A stretch of DNA of 64,000 nt, taken from the NCBI RefSeq assembly GCF_000423885.1, contig NZ_AUIV01000023.1, forward strand, positions 9,182 to 73,181, in the 5' to 3' direction. The notes below the pieces were generated by a model, which did no database searches, had not been told where the DNA came from, and saw only the letters and a list, made by a program, of their open reading frames with translations. Positions 26,014 through 34,715 of the stretch are shown here, one piece after another. This stretch comes from Thermomonas fusca DSM 15424 (GTDB lineage: Bacteria; Pseudomonadota; Gammaproteobacteria; Xanthomonadales; Xanthomonadaceae). Each line of letters begins with the position of its first letter. The first letter of the stretch is position 1. The position numbers and the translations under genes are program-made.

Positions 26014-26661
26014 TCAGAACACCCGCGGCGGCTGCCCGCCGACGATCACCACGTCGGCCGGGCGGCGCGCGAACAGGCCCACCGCGACCACGCCGGGGAT
26101 CTGGTTGAGCTCGCGCTCCATCGCCACCGGATCAGTGATGGCCAGGTTGTGCACGTCGAGGATGACGTTGCCGTTGTCGGTGGTGACGCCGTCGCGCCAC
26201 ACCGGCTGGCCGCCGGTCAGGCGCACGATCTCGCGCGCCACCAGACTGCGCGCCATCGGGATCACTTCCACCGGCAGCGGGAACCGGCCCAGCACGTCCA
26301 CCTGCTTGCTGGAGTCGACGATGCAGACGAACTTCGCGCTGGCTTCGGCGATGATCTTCTCGCGGGTGAGCGCGGCGCCGCCGCCCTTGATAAGGTGCTT
26401 GCGCGGGTCGCATTCGTCAGCGCCGTCGACGTACAGCGACAGGGGGCCTGCGGCGTTGAGGTCGATCACCTCGATGCCGTGCGACTTCAGCCGCGCGGTG
26501 CTCTGTTCGGAGCTGGACACCGTGCCCTTGATGCGGTCCTTCCACGCCGCCAGCGCGTCGATGAAATAGGCGACGGTGGAGCCGGTGCCGACGCCGACGA
26601 TCATGCCGTCCTCGACGTATTCGATGGCTTTTTCGGCGGCGAGTTTCTTGGCTTCGGACAT
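26014..26661 (-). CDS. rpiA: Ribose-5-phosphate isomerase A
   Basis: 215 residues. It interconverts ribose 5-phosphate and ribulose 5-phosphate in the pentose phosphate pathway. The phosphate loop VGVGTGSTVAYFIDAL (about residues 21-36), the catalytic acidic segment DGADECDPR (about 82-90), and GGGAALTREKI are all present. It is a separate minus-strand gene after the EVE protein gene, with a 48-bp gap. Confidence 0.96.
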   Translation of the reverse strand: MSEAKKLAAEKAIEYVEDGMIVGVGTGSTVAYFIDALAAWKDRIKGTVSSSEQSTARLKSHGIEVIDLNAAGPLSLYVDGADECDPRKHLIKGGGAALTREKIIAEASAKFVCIVDSSKQVDVLGRFPLPVEVIPMARSLVAREIVRLTGGQPVWRDGVTTDNGNVILDVHNLAITDPVAMERELNQIPGVVAVGLFARRPADVVIVGGQPPRVF

Positions 26662-26709
26662 GGCGGTTCCTGCGGAAAGAGGGGTATGCGGTGGGCGCGG
26701 GGGATGGCG

Positions 26710-27180
26710 CTATTCGAGGGAAAGCAGCAGCTTCCACTGCGCGGCGGTCACCGGGAACACCGACAGCCGGCTGCCCTTGGCGGTCAGCGCGAAGCCTTCG
26801 CCAAGTTCGTCGGTTTGCTGCTTGATTTCCTCCAGCGGGATCAGCCGCTTGAGCTTGCGCTCGAAGGCGACGTCGACCAGGAACCAGCGCGGCGTTTCCG
26901 GGGTGGCCTTGGGGTCGAAGTAGTGCGACTTGGGATCCAACTGGGTGCTGTCCGGATAGGCGGCGCTGGCGACGGTGGCGAGGCCGGCGATGCCCGGCAC
27001 CTTGCAGTTGCTGTGGTAGATCATCACGCCGTCGCCCACCCGCATGCCGTCGCGCATGAAGTTGCGTGCCTGGTAATTGCGCACGCCGTTCCACGGTTCG
27101 GTGCTGACCCGTTCCAGGTCGTCGATGGAAAACGCATCGGGCTCCGACTTCATCATCCAGTAGCGCTTGCGCGTGCTCAT
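26710..27180 (-). CDS. EVE domain protein
   Basis: 156 residues from the ATG at 27180 (MSTRKRYWMMKSEPDAFSI), overlapping the 5-formyl-THF cyclo-ligase stop by 4 nt. The whole protein is one EVE domain of the thymocyte nuclear protein 1 type: WNGVRNYQARNFMRDGMRVGD and MIYHSNCKVPGIAGLA are its characteristic segments. EVE folds are PUA-like and read modified bases in RNA or DNA. In proteobacteria single-domain members commonly lie beside ygfA/fau and zapA, as here, so this is probably a housekeeping RNA-linked protein and not a defence module. Confidence 0.9.
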   Translation of the reverse strand: MSTRKRYWMMKSEPDAFSIDDLERVSTEPWNGVRNYQARNFMRDGMRVGDGVMIYHSNCKVPGIAGLATVASAAYPDSTQLDPKSHYFDPKATPETPRWFLVDVAFERKLKRLIPLEEIKQQTDELGEGFALTAKGSRLSVFPVTAAQWKLLLSLE

Positions 27181-27782
27181 GCGGGCTCCTGTCCGGCAGG
27201 GTGGGCGAGCAGGGTGTCGTCTTCGCAACAGACCGCGTCCAGGCGCACGTCCCAGGCTTCCCGCGGCAGGGCGTCCACGCGCTGGGCGGCGAACGCCGCG
27301 CCGACCAGCCACGGTGGGGCAGGGCGTTCATGGCGGAAGGCCAGGCTGCGGTCGTACCAACCACCGCCCATGCCCAGCCGGTGGCAGTCGGCATCGAAGC
27401 CGACCAGCGGCATCACCAGCACCGCCATGTCCTGTGCGCGCAGCGCGCCGGCAGGAGTGACATCCGGTTCGGGGATGCCGTAGCGGTTGGTGACCAGCGC
27501 ATCGCCCGCGCGCCAGGGCGCGAAACGCAGGCTGCCGTCCTCGTGCAGCAGCGGCAGGCAGTAGATCAGCGACGCCGGCAGGCGCAGCTGCAGCGCGTGC
27601 AGGCCGATCTCGCCATCCATCGCCCAATAGCCGGCGAGGTAGCCGGCAGCGGGCAGGAACGGCAGGCCGAGTACGCGCTCCGCCAGTGACTCCGCGGCGG
27701 CGATGCGCTGCTGCGGGGAGAGGCTGCGGCGACGTTCGCGCAGTGTCTTGCGCAGTGCGGCGCGGTCGATGGGCGGGCTCAC
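27177..27782 (-). CDS. fau: 5-formyltetrahydrofolate cyclo-ligase
   Basis: 201 residues (ygfA family). It converts 5-formyl-THF to 5,10-methenyl-THF with ATP. The N-terminal RAALRKTLRERRRSLSPQQR and the phosphate-binding MGGGWYDRSLAF near residue 140 are the family marks. It lies just downstream of the 6S RNA gene, the same order as E. coli ssrS-ygfA, and may be made from the read-through 6S transcript. Confidence 0.93.
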   Translation of the reverse strand: MSPPIDRAALRKTLRERRRSLSPQQRIAAAESLAERVLGLPFLPAAGYLAGYWAMDGEIGLHALQLRLPASLIYCLPLLHEDGSLRFAPWRAGDALVTNRYGIPEPDVTPAGALRAQDMAVLVMPLVGFDADCHRLGMGGGWYDRSLAFRHERPAPPWLVGAAFAAQRVDALPREAWDVRLDAVCCEDDTLLAHPAGQEPA

Positions 27783-27821
27783 GCGGGGACGGCCGGCTGC
27801 GGAAGGGAGACGTGGGGAAAA

Positions 27822-28002
27822 TGTCTCCGCTGTGGCGATGCATGCGAAACGACCTTGAACCCGGGGTTCAAGTGGGAACGCTCGGCGGCCATCGGGCTTC
27901 CCGCTCGGGGCGGACTTGCACTCCCGGTTACCGTTGCGTCCCCGTGGTCGTCATTAAGGGACAAGGCGAATGTTGCGCACGCCGTCGCTCACAGCAGAGG
28001 AC
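27822..28002 (-). ncRNA. ssrS: 6S RNA
   Basis: About 181 nt between zapA and fau, the conserved location of ssrS. The 5' end CTCTGCTGTG pairs over 10 bp with the 3' CACAGCGGAG, forming the closing stem. Near the 3' side ACTTGAACCCCGGGTTCAAGG matches the conserved E. coli hairpin region CCTTGAACCAAGGGTTCAAGG. 6S RNA mimics an open promoter and sequesters sigma70 RNA polymerase in stationary phase. Ends were placed from the -10 box and the closing stem and may be off by several bases. Confidence 0.88.
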
Positions 28003-28008
28003 GCGGCC

Positions 28009-28014
28009 AGTATA
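28009..28014 (-). promoter_or_regulatory. -10 box of the 6S RNA gene
   Basis: TATACT on the minus strand (complement of 28009-28014), 6-7 bp upstream of the predicted 6S RNA 5' end. No strong -35 was seen. Confidence 0.6.
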
Positions 28015-28064
28015 GCGGTTCGGCGCGGCGATGAAGCGGTTCGCGGCGGCGCGGCGGGGCGGGT

Positions 28065-28361
28065 TCAGTTTTGCGCCAGCAGCGCGTCCAGCTTGCGGTT
28101 GGCCTCGTCGATCAGGCCCAGCGCATCGCCGCCGGCCGCGGCGGGCGTGGCCTTGCTCGCGTGCTGCTGCAGCTCGTGGGCGAGGTTCAGCGCGGTCAGC
28201 ACCGCCAGCCGTTCAGGCGCGACCATCCGGTTGCCGCCGCGCAACTCGCGCATGCGCGCGTCCAGCATGCGCGCGGCCGAGGCCAGCCCGGCGCGTTCTT
28301 CGTCGCTGACGCCGACGGTGTATTCGCGGTCGAGGATGCGGACGCTGACCGGCTCGTTCAT
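28065..28361 (-). CDS. zapA: Cell division protein ZapA
   Basis: 98 residues. ZapA binds FtsZ and promotes bundling of its filaments at midcell. The N-terminal VSVRILDREYTVGVSDEER and the C-terminal coiled coil are typical. Its start overlaps the stop of the upstream coiled-coil gene by 4 nt, suggesting coupled translation; the 6S RNA gene follows. Confidence 0.92.
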   Translation of the reverse strand: MNEPVSVRILDREYTVGVSDEERAGLASAARMLDARMRELRGGNRMVAPERLAVLTALNLAHELQQHASKATPAAAGGDALGLIDEANRKLDALLAQN

Positions 28362-28579
28362 GTGTGCTGCTCCAGCGACTTCAGCCGCCCGATCATCGCT
28401 TCCACCCGGCTGCGCGCCTGCTCCTGCTTGGACAGCAGCTGGGCGCGTTCGCCCGCCATCTGTTCCACCTGCTGGCGCAGGCTGCGGTTTTCCTCCTGCA
28501 GGCGCTGCATGCGGGCGCCGATCAGGTCGATCCGCGCCAGCAGTTTGTGCAGTTCGGCTTGCGGGTCGCGTTCGCTCAT
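28358..28579 (-). CDS. Small coiled-coil protein (TIGR02449 family, ZapB-like)
   Basis: 73 residues, almost entirely one coiled coil (heptads from about residue 8 to 68, LLARIDLIGARMQRLQEENR). Members of TIGR02449 are regularly encoded directly before zapA in xanthomonads and pseudomonads and are thought to be divisome factors comparable with ZapB. Function here rests on that position and on the 4-nt overlap with zapA. Confidence 0.75.
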   Translation of the reverse strand: MSERDPQAELHKLLARIDLIGARMQRLQEENRSLRQQVEQMAGERAQLLSKQEQARSRVEAMIGRLKSLEQHT

Positions 28580-28588
28580 TCGCGCACC

Positions 28589-30889
28589 TTAGGCAGGCAC
28601 CGTGCCGGGGTCAAGCCGCGTGCCGGCGCGCGCCTGCGCGCGCAGCAGGAAGTCCAGGCAGGCGTCTTCGGGCAGCGGGCGGGAAATCCAGTAGCCCTGC
28701 GCGATGTCGCATGCGCTCTGTTCCAGGAACGCCAGCTGGCCTTCGGTTTCCACGCCTTCCGCCACCACCTGCAGGCCCAGCGTGCGGGCCATCGCGATGA
28801 TGGTGGCGGTGATGGTGGCGTCCTCGTGGTCGTCGGGCGTCGCCAGTCCGTCGATGAACGCCTTGTCGATCTTCAGGGTGTTGATCGGCAGGCGGTGCAG
28901 GTAGGCCAGCGAAGAGTAGCCGGTGCCGAAGTCGTCCACCGCGATGGACACGCCGAGGCGTCGGAAGGCGTGCAGGCGCTCGCTGGCGACCTCGGCATTG
29001 CCCATCAACACGCTTTCGGTGAGTTCCAGCTCCAGCGCGGATGCGGCCAGGCCGCTGTCGCGCAGGGCCGCTTCGACCGCGCCCGGCAGGTCGCTGCGCA
29101 GCAGCTGCAGCGCGGAAACGTTGACCGATACCTTCAGCCGCCGGTCGACCCCGGCACGCTGCCAGGCCGCCAGCGTGCGGCAGGCTTCGTGCAGCACCCA
29201 TTCGCCGATCTGCACGATGGTGCCGCTCTCCTCCGCCAGCGGAATGAACTCGTCGGGCGTGACGTTGCCGTATTCGGGACTGTTCCAGCGCAGCAGCGCC
29301 TCGACCGCGCCGAAGCGGCCATCGGCCAGCAGCAGCTCCGGCTGGTAGACCAGCGACAATTCGCCGCGTTCGATCGCCCTGCGCAAGGCGCCGATCAGGT
29401 TGGCGCGGCGGCGGATGTCGCCGTCCATCGCGTCCGCGTAGCGCAGGAACGCGCGCTTGCCGATGCCCTTGGCCTTGTACATGGCGGTATCGGCGTGTTT
29501 CAGCAGGTCGGTGGGCACCTGCGCGTGGTCGGGGAACAGGCTGATCCCGATCGACGGCGAGATGGTGAATTCGTAGCGGTCGTCGAGCCGCAGCGGCGCG
29601 TCGAACGCGGTGATGATGCGCTGCGCGCAGTGGTCGGCCTCGGAAGGATGGGCGAGGCTCTCCAGCACCACCGCGAATTCGTCGCCGCTGATGCGGGCGA
29701 CGGTGCGCTCCGCGCCCGCCACTTCCTGCAGGCGCTGGGCGGCCGCGCGCAGCACCCGGTCGCCGGTGGCATGGCCCAGCGAATCGTTGACGTCCTTGAA
29801 GTTGTCCAGATCGAGGAACAGCAGCGCCAGCCGATTGCCCTGGCGCCGCGCCTGCACGATCGCGCGCGACAGGCGTTCGGCCAGCAGGATGCGATTGGGC
29901 AGGTTGGTCAGCGGGTCGTAGTTGGCCAGGTAGCGCAGTTCCTGCTCGATCCGGCGGCGCTCACTGATGTCGCTCGCAACCAGCACGTACAGCTGTCGCT
30001 GGGTGATGGGCTCATGCAGCGGGCTGCACTGCATCGCGCACAGGAAGTCGCTGCCGTCCTTGCGCCGCTGCCACATCTCGCCGTTCCAGCCATCCTGCGT
30101 GCGGATGGCGCGACGCGCGTCCTGGTAGAACGCCGGTTCGTGGCGGTCACCGTCGAGCAGGCTGGTGTCGCGGCCCAGCACTTCCGCTTCCTCGTAACCG
30201 GTCATGCGGCTGAACGCGGGGTTGACCGCAACGAAACGGAAGTCGGCATCCAGCACCGCCACCGACTCGGCCATGCAGCGCATCACCTCGGCGGCGACCT
30301 GGCGCTGGTTCTCCATCTCGCGCAGCGAATCGATATCGCGCGCGGTGCCGGCGATGCGCGAGGCCCGGCCATCGGCGGCGTGGGCGACCGCGCGGCCGCG
30401 CACTCGCATCCATTGCCAGCGTCCGTCCTCGCCCAGCATCCGGTGTTCCGACAGGAACACCGGCGCTTCCCCGCGCAGGTAGGCACGCAGCTGGCGCAGC
30501 ACGCCCTTGCGGTCGTCGTCGTGAAATTTCGGGCTGCGCTCGATACTGGCCTGCATGGCCAGGCGGTGGTCGCCGTCCGGGGTGACGCGGGTGACCTCCA
30601 ATTCGCGGCTGCGCAGGTCGTACTGCCAGAACACCTCGTTCGAGGCCCACAGCGACAGCCGCCACTGCTGCGCGCGTTCCTCCTGTTCGCGCTGGTGGGC
30701 GCGCTGTTCGCGTTCGCGGCGGCGGTGGCTGGCCAGCGCCAGCCATGCCAACAGCAACACCAGCAGCGACAGCAGCAGGGCCAGCGACGTCCCCGCCGAC
30801 AATCCACCCTCCATCGCGAAGGCAGGCAGGGGCAGCAGCAGTGCGCCGCAGGCAAGGCCCAGTTTTGCCGGAACGACGCGATCCCCCAT
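28589..30889 (-). CDS. Membrane PAS-GGDEF-EAL c-di-GMP signalling protein
   Basis: 766 residues from the ATG at 30889 (MGDRVVPAKLGLACGALLL); the open frame upstream is antisense to ygfB and pepP. A short N-terminal hydrophobic pair with a periplasmic linker (residues 8-55) is followed by two PAS/PAC sensor domains (about 70-195 and 195-315), GGDEF (about 325-480) and EAL (about 500-755). The cyclase loop is S401-GDEF, a common variant of GGDEF in hybrid proteins. The EAL domain has E530-AL and DDFGTGYSSL, so phosphodiesterase activity is likely. The gene sits between the ygfB and zapA genes, which are close neighbours in E. coli. Confidence 0.92.
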   Translation of the reverse strand: MGDRVVPAKLGLACGALLLPLPAFAMEGGLSAGTSLALLLSLLVLLLAWLALASHRRREREQRAHQREQEERAQQWRLSLWASNEVFWQYDLRSRELEVTRVTPDGDHRLAMQASIERSPKFHDDDRKGVLRQLRAYLRGEAPVFLSEHRMLGEDGRWQWMRVRGRAVAHAADGRASRIAGTARDIDSLREMENQRQVAAEVMRCMAESVAVLDADFRFVAVNPAFSRMTGYEEAEVLGRDTSLLDGDRHEPAFYQDARRAIRTQDGWNGEMWQRRKDGSDFLCAMQCSPLHEPITQRQLYVLVASDISERRRIEQELRYLANYDPLTNLPNRILLAERLSRAIVQARRQGNRLALLFLDLDNFKDVNDSLGHATGDRVLRAAAQRLQEVAGAERTVARISGDEFAVVLESLAHPSEADHCAQRIITAFDAPLRLDDRYEFTISPSIGISLFPDHAQVPTDLLKHADTAMYKAKGIGKRAFLRYADAMDGDIRRRANLIGALRRAIERGELSLVYQPELLLADGRFGAVEALLRWNSPEYGNVTPDEFIPLAEESGTIVQIGEWVLHEACRTLAAWQRAGVDRRLKVSVNVSALQLLRSDLPGAVEAALRDSGLAASALELELTESVLMGNAEVASERLHAFRRLGVSIAVDDFGTGYSSLAYLHRLPINTLKIDKAFIDGLATPDDHEDATITATIIAMARTLGLQVVAEGVETEGQLAFLEQSACDIAQGYWISRPLPEDACLDFLLRAQARAGTRLDPGTVPA

Positions 30890-30976
30890 CGGCGAAGTGT
30901 AGGCATGCCCGCGCAGCGGCAACAAGCGGCGTGCGGTTGCTAAACTGCCGGAATCCCCCGAATTCGAGAATCCCGC

Positions 30977-31519
30977 GTGAGCGAAACCGAGTTGCCGGTC
31001 TGGGCCGAAGTGGCAGCCGCAGCCGACCGCCTTGAGCTGGCCAGCAGTCCGGCTGAACTGCACGGCGCCCTGTGCGGCTGGCTGTCGGCCGGTGGCGCGG
31101 ATGCCGCGGGCTGGCTCGCGCTGGTGATGGCCGATCCGGCCCTGCCGGCGCCGCAGCCGGGCGATGCGTTGGACCGCTTGCGTGGCACCAGCGCGGCGCA
31201 GCTGGGTGATCCGGAATTCGGGTTTCAGCTGCTGCTGCCCGAGGACGGCAAGCCGATCGACCGCGCCGCGGCGCTGTTCGCCTGGTGCCGCGCCTTCCTT
31301 GGCGGGTTCGGGCTGGCCCTGGACGGCAAGCCGATGTCGGAAGAGGGGCAGGAAGCGCTGCGCGACCTCGCCAACCTCGGCGCTGCACAGATCGACGAGG
31401 CCGACGACGGCAGCGACGAGGAAGCGCTGGCCGAGATCGAGGAATACCTGCGGATGGCGGTATTGCTGCTGCACGCGGACTGCGCGCTGGGGATGCAGCA
31501 CCGCCAGCGCCTGCACTGA
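30977..31519 (+). CDS. ygfB: YgfB/YecA family protein (UPF0149)
   Basis: 180 residues from a GTG at 30977. The first half is the UPF0149 fold: SSPAELHGALCGWLSAGG (about 23-40) and FLGGFGLAL (about 105) are conserved. YgfB in Pseudomonas has been described as a modulator of a transcription regulator of cell wall recycling; the role here is unknown. It is followed after 6 bp by pepP, as in E. coli, and is divergent from the PAS-GGDEF-EAL gene. Confidence 0.88.
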   Translation: MSETELPVWAEVAAAADRLELASSPAELHGALCGWLSAGGADAAGWLALVMADPALPAPQPGDALDRLRGTSAAQLGDPEFGFQLLLPEDGKPIDRAAALFAWCRAFLGGFGLALDGKPMSEEGQEALRDLANLGAAQIDEADDGSDEEALAEIEEYLRMAVLLLHADCALGMQHRQRLH

Positions 31520-31525
31520 CCACCC

Positions 31526-32848
31526 ATGCAGCCGCTGACCGCCCACTGGCGCAAGGCGCTGGCGCGCCGCCGCCGGCAGCTGATGCAGGCGGCCGGCGAT
31601 GGCGCGATCCTGGTGCTGCCGGCCGCGCCGGAGCGCATCCGCAGCCGTGATACCCACTATCCCTACCGGCAGGATTCCGACTTCTGGTACCTGACCGGCT
31701 GCGACGAGCCTGACGCGGTGCTGGTGCTGGTGCCCGGCCGCAAACACGGCGAGGCGATCCTGTTCTGCCGCGAGCGCGATCCCGAGCGCGAAGGCTGGGA
31801 CGGCCCGCGGCTGGGCCCGGATGGCGCGGTGGACGTGCTGGGAATGGACGACGCCTATCCGGTGTCGGACATCGACGAGATCCTGCCGGGCCTGCTGGAA
31901 GGCCGACGCCGCGTGCACTACCACCTTGGCCGCGATGCCGACTTCGACCTCAAGCTGATCGGCTGGATCAACCGCGTGCGTGCGCAGGCCCGGCAGGGCG
32001 CGCAGCCGCCGCAGGAATTCCTCGAGCTCGGCCACCTGCTGGACGAGATGCGGCTGTTCAAGTCCGCCGACGAAATCGCGCTGATGCAGCGCGCCGCCGA
32101 CATCAGCGTGGAAGCGCACCGCGCGGCGATGCGCGCTGCCCGCGCCGGCATCCACGAATACGAACTGCAGGCGGAGCTGGAATGCGTGTTCCGCCGGCAC
32201 GGCGCGCAGCCCGCCTACGCCAGCATTGTCGGCGCCGGTGCCAACGGTTGCGTGCTGCACTACCGCGCCAACAGTGCGAAGGCGCGTGCCGGCGAGCTGG
32301 TGCTGGTGGATGCCGGCGCCGAATACCGCGGCTACGCGGCCGACATCACCCGCAGCTTCCCGGTGGACGGGCGCTTCAACCGCCAGCAGCGCGCGCTGCA
32401 CGATCTGGTCTGCCGCGCGCAGGCCGCGGCGCTGGCGCAGGCGCGCCCCGGCGTGCCCTACGAGGCGGGGCACGACGCCGCGGTGGCAACGCTGGCGGAA
32501 GGTTTGCTGTCGCTGGGATTGCTGCAGGGCAGCCTGGAGGCAGTGCTGGCCAACGGCGACTACAAGCGCTTTTACCGCCACAAGACCGGGCACTGGCTGG
32601 GTCTGGACGTGCACGATGTCGGCGAATACCGCCTGGATGGCGCCTCGCGGCTGCTGGAGCCGGGGATGGTGTTCACCATCGAACCGGGGCTCTACATCCC
32701 GCCGGACGATACGGCCGTGGCGCCGAAGTGGCGCGGCATCGGCATCCGCATCGAGGACGATGTGCTGATCACCCGCGACGGCCACCGCGTGCTGACCGGC
32801 GCGCTGGAGCGCAGCGCGGACGAGGTGGAAGCGTTGATGGCGAAGTAG
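31526..32848 (+). CDS. pepP: Xaa-Pro aminopeptidase P
   Basis: 440 residues, the length of E. coli PepP. It releases an N-terminal residue preceding proline. The N-terminal creatinase-like domain contains RSRDTHYPYRQDSDFWYLTG, and the C-terminal pita-bread domain has the five dinuclear metal ligands in segments VLVDAGAEYRGYAADITRS, HKTGHWLGLDVHDVGEY, FTIEPGLYI and GIRIEDDVLI. Cotranscribed with ygfB. It is convergent with a second M24 peptidase gene, pepQ, across a long inverted repeat. Confidence 0.95.
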   Translation: MQPLTAHWRKALARRRRQLMQAAGDGAILVLPAAPERIRSRDTHYPYRQDSDFWYLTGCDEPDAVLVLVPGRKHGEAILFCRERDPEREGWDGPRLGPDGAVDVLGMDDAYPVSDIDEILPGLLEGRRRVHYHLGRDADFDLKLIGWINRVRAQARQGAQPPQEFLELGHLLDEMRLFKSADEIALMQRAADISVEAHRAAMRAARAGIHEYELQAELECVFRRHGAQPAYASIVGAGANGCVLHYRANSAKARAGELVLVDAGAEYRGYAADITRSFPVDGRFNRQQRALHDLVCRAQAAALAQARPGVPYEAGHDAAVATLAEGLLSLGLLQGSLEAVLANGDYKRFYRHKTGHWLGLDVHDVGEYRLDGASRLLEPGMVFTIEPGLYIPPDDTAVAPKWRGIGIRIEDDVLITRDGHRVLTGALERSADEVEALMAK

Positions 32849-32853
32849 TTTGG

Positions 32854-32966
32854 CGGCGCTGCCGGGCGGGTGGGGGCGCAATCGCCGCTCAGGCTCCGCA
32901 TCCGGCTACGATTCGCGACTGCGCCCCATCCATGGCGCGCGACTGCGCCCCCGCCCGGCAGCGCCG
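32854..32966. repeat. Long inverted repeat between pepP and pepQ
   Basis: Arms at 32854-32880 and 32944-32966 match over 23 bases except for a 4-base insertion in the left arm (CGGCGCTGCCGGGCGG...GGGCGCA). The space between them also holds two direct copies of GCGACTGCGCCCC (32915-32927 and 32939-32951). It lies just after the pepP stop and before the end of pepQ, so it may be a bidirectional terminator or a dispersed repeat. Confidence 0.6.
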
Positions 32967-32989
32967 TCGATTTTTCTGGCGACGGCCGC

Positions 32990-34309
32990 TCAGCCTTGCG
33001 CAAACGCCTCGCGGGTCAGGTTGATCGGCTCGCCGTCGGTGCAGACCACGTCATCCTCGATGCGGATGCCGCCATAGGGTTTGAACATTTCCACTCGCTG
33101 CCAGTCCACCGCATCGCCCAGGCCCTTCTGCTTCAGCTCGTCCAGCAGCATGTCGATGAAGTAGATGCCGGGCTCGATGGTCACCACCATGCCCGGTTCC
33201 AGGGTGCGGGTCAGGCGCAGGTAGGGATGGCCTTCCGGCTTGGCGATGCTGCCGCCGGCGTCGGAGGCGGCGAAGCCGGCCACGTCGTGCACCTGCAGGC
33301 CGATGCCGTGGCCGATGCCGTGCGGGAAGAACGCGCTGCTCACGCCGCTGGCGAGGGCGTCTTCCGGCGTGGTCCGGAGCACGCCGAACTCGCGCAGCAC
33401 GCCGGCCAGGCGCAGATGGGCGTCGAGATGGATGCGCGCGTAGTTGGTGCCGGCGCGGACCTGGTCGCACAGCGCCAGTTGCGCGGCGTCGACGGCGCGG
33501 ATCATCGCCGCGAACTCGTCGTCGGCCGCGGAATAGGTGCGGGTGATGTCGCTGGCGTAGCCGCCGAAGCTGGCGCCGGCATCGATCAGGAAGCTGCGCA
33601 CCGGCGTCGGCGGCAGGCGGTCGCGATGCGTGTAGTGCAGTACCGCGCCATGTTCATTGAGCGCGATGATGTTGCCGTAGGGCAGGTCGTTGGCGTCCTG
33701 TCCGGCGATCTGGCAGTAGGCAAGGTGGATGCCGAATTCGCTGCTGCCGGCGCGGAACGCGCGTTCGGCGGCGCGGTGCGCGCGGGCCCCTATCCGGCTG
33801 GCGCGGCGCATCATCTCGATCTCGTAGGGCGTCTTGAACGCGCGGTGGTATTCCAGGTACTGCAGCACCGGTTCCGGGTTGTTCGGCACGTAGCTGCCCA
33901 GCGCGCTTTGCGCCTCGCCGAGGATCGCGCAGCGGAACACGCTCGGCAGCAATCGCGTGACTTCGTCTGCGCTGCGGATTACCTCGATGTCGAAGTGTTC
34001 CACCCAATAGCCGCTGGGCATCTCCGGCACCACGTGCCAATAATCGTGCGGCTGCAGGAACACCAGCTTCGGCCGCTGTCCCGGCGTGACCAGCAGCCAG
34101 CTGCCCGGCGCCTGCGTCAACGGCAGCCAGGCCTTGAACTGCGGGTTCACCGCATAGGGGTAATCGCGGTCGTCGAAGGCCTGGTAGTGCAGCGTGCCGC
34201 TGGGGATGAGCAGATGGTCGAAGCCGCCCCGGCGCAGCGCCTCGGCGGCGCGTGCCTGCAGGGTGGCGAGGTGCTGCGGATACAGGGACGAAAGGAGTGC
34301 GTTCGACAT
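32990..34309 (-). CDS. pepQ: Xaa-Pro dipeptidase
   Basis: 439 residues from the ATG at 34309 (MSNALLSSLYPQHLATLQAR), near the 443 of E. coli PepQ. It hydrolyses dipeptides with C-terminal proline. The metal ligands of the M24 fold are in FLIDAGASFGGYASDITRTY, HGIGHGIGLQVHDVAGF, VVTIEPGIYFID and GGIRIEDDVV. The N-terminal PepQ-type segment PYAVNPQFKAWLPL is present, which distinguishes it from PepP. It is probably a single-gene unit. Confidence 0.94.
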   Translation of the reverse strand: MSNALLSSLYPQHLATLQARAAEALRRGGFDHLLIPSGTLHYQAFDDRDYPYAVNPQFKAWLPLTQAPGSWLLVTPGQRPKLVFLQPHDYWHVVPEMPSGYWVEHFDIEVIRSADEVTRLLPSVFRCAILGEAQSALGSYVPNNPEPVLQYLEYHRAFKTPYEIEMMRRASRIGARAHRAAERAFRAGSSEFGIHLAYCQIAGQDANDLPYGNIIALNEHGAVLHYTHRDRLPPTPVRSFLIDAGASFGGYASDITRTYSAADDEFAAMIRAVDAAQLALCDQVRAGTNYARIHLDAHLRLAGVLREFGVLRTTPEDALASGVSSAFFPHGIGHGIGLQVHDVAGFAASDAGGSIAKPEGHPYLRLTRTLEPGMVVTIEPGIYFIDMLLDELKQKGLGDAVDWQRVEMFKPYGGIRIEDDVVCTDGEPINLTREAFAQG

Positions 34310-34370
34310 GGCGGATGCGCGGCGGTGGGGGATGCCCCGATTGTCGCGCATCCGCGCACGCCCCGCAGGC

Positions 34371-34715
34371 TCAGTCCTCCGCCTGCGCCGCCCATGCGCG
34401 AAGGCGGACGGTGGCGTCCGGCGACAGCCCGAGGAAACGCAGGCCGATCCACGACTGCCCCGGCGCACCGGCCTTGTCCTGCCAGAGGACATGCGCGCCG
34501 ACTTCAATGGGTTGCGCCGCGCCGACCCCGTCGGGCAGGTTGAAGCGGAGCTGGAACAGCGCGTCGTCCGGCAGGCTGCGGTTGGCCATCATCAGCATGC
34601 CGCCCACCGAGAGATTGCCGAGGTAGCCGACCGGCTCTTCGAGGATGGTGTCAATGACTTCCACCCGGCCCGGTACCGCCCTGCGTGGCTGGCGGCGGCG
34701 CGGATCATGGCTCAT
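34371..34715 (-). CDS. PilZ domain protein
   Basis: 114 residues. PilZ domains bind c-di-GMP through RxxxR and (D/N)xSxxG; here an arginine cluster RRRQPRR at residues 6-12 and NLSVGG at about 34-39 are both present, so binding is plausible. The protein is only the PilZ domain. It overlaps the upstream DUF1631 gene by 11 nt, suggesting that the two proteins are made together. The window also encodes two c-di-GMP enzymes. Confidence 0.88.
   Translation of the reverse strand: MSHDPRRRQPRRAVPGRVEVIDTILEEPVGYLGNLSVGGMLMMANRSLPDDALFQLRFNLPDGVGAAQPIEVGAHVLWQDKAGAPGQSWIGLRFLGLSPDATVRLRAWAAQAED

Noticed and set aside
27841..27900. Possible 6S RNA on the plus strand, because the hairpin with CCTTGAACCCGGGGTTCAAG also resembles E. 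coli 6S in this direction.
   Set aside because: The hairpin is palindromic; the closing stem, the TATACT box and the conserved order with zapA and fau all fit the minus strand.
29687..29701. Calling the SGDEF loop of the hybrid c-di-GMP protein a dead cyclase site.
   Set aside because: A Ser at the first position occurs in active enzymes; activity cannot be excluded from this change alone.
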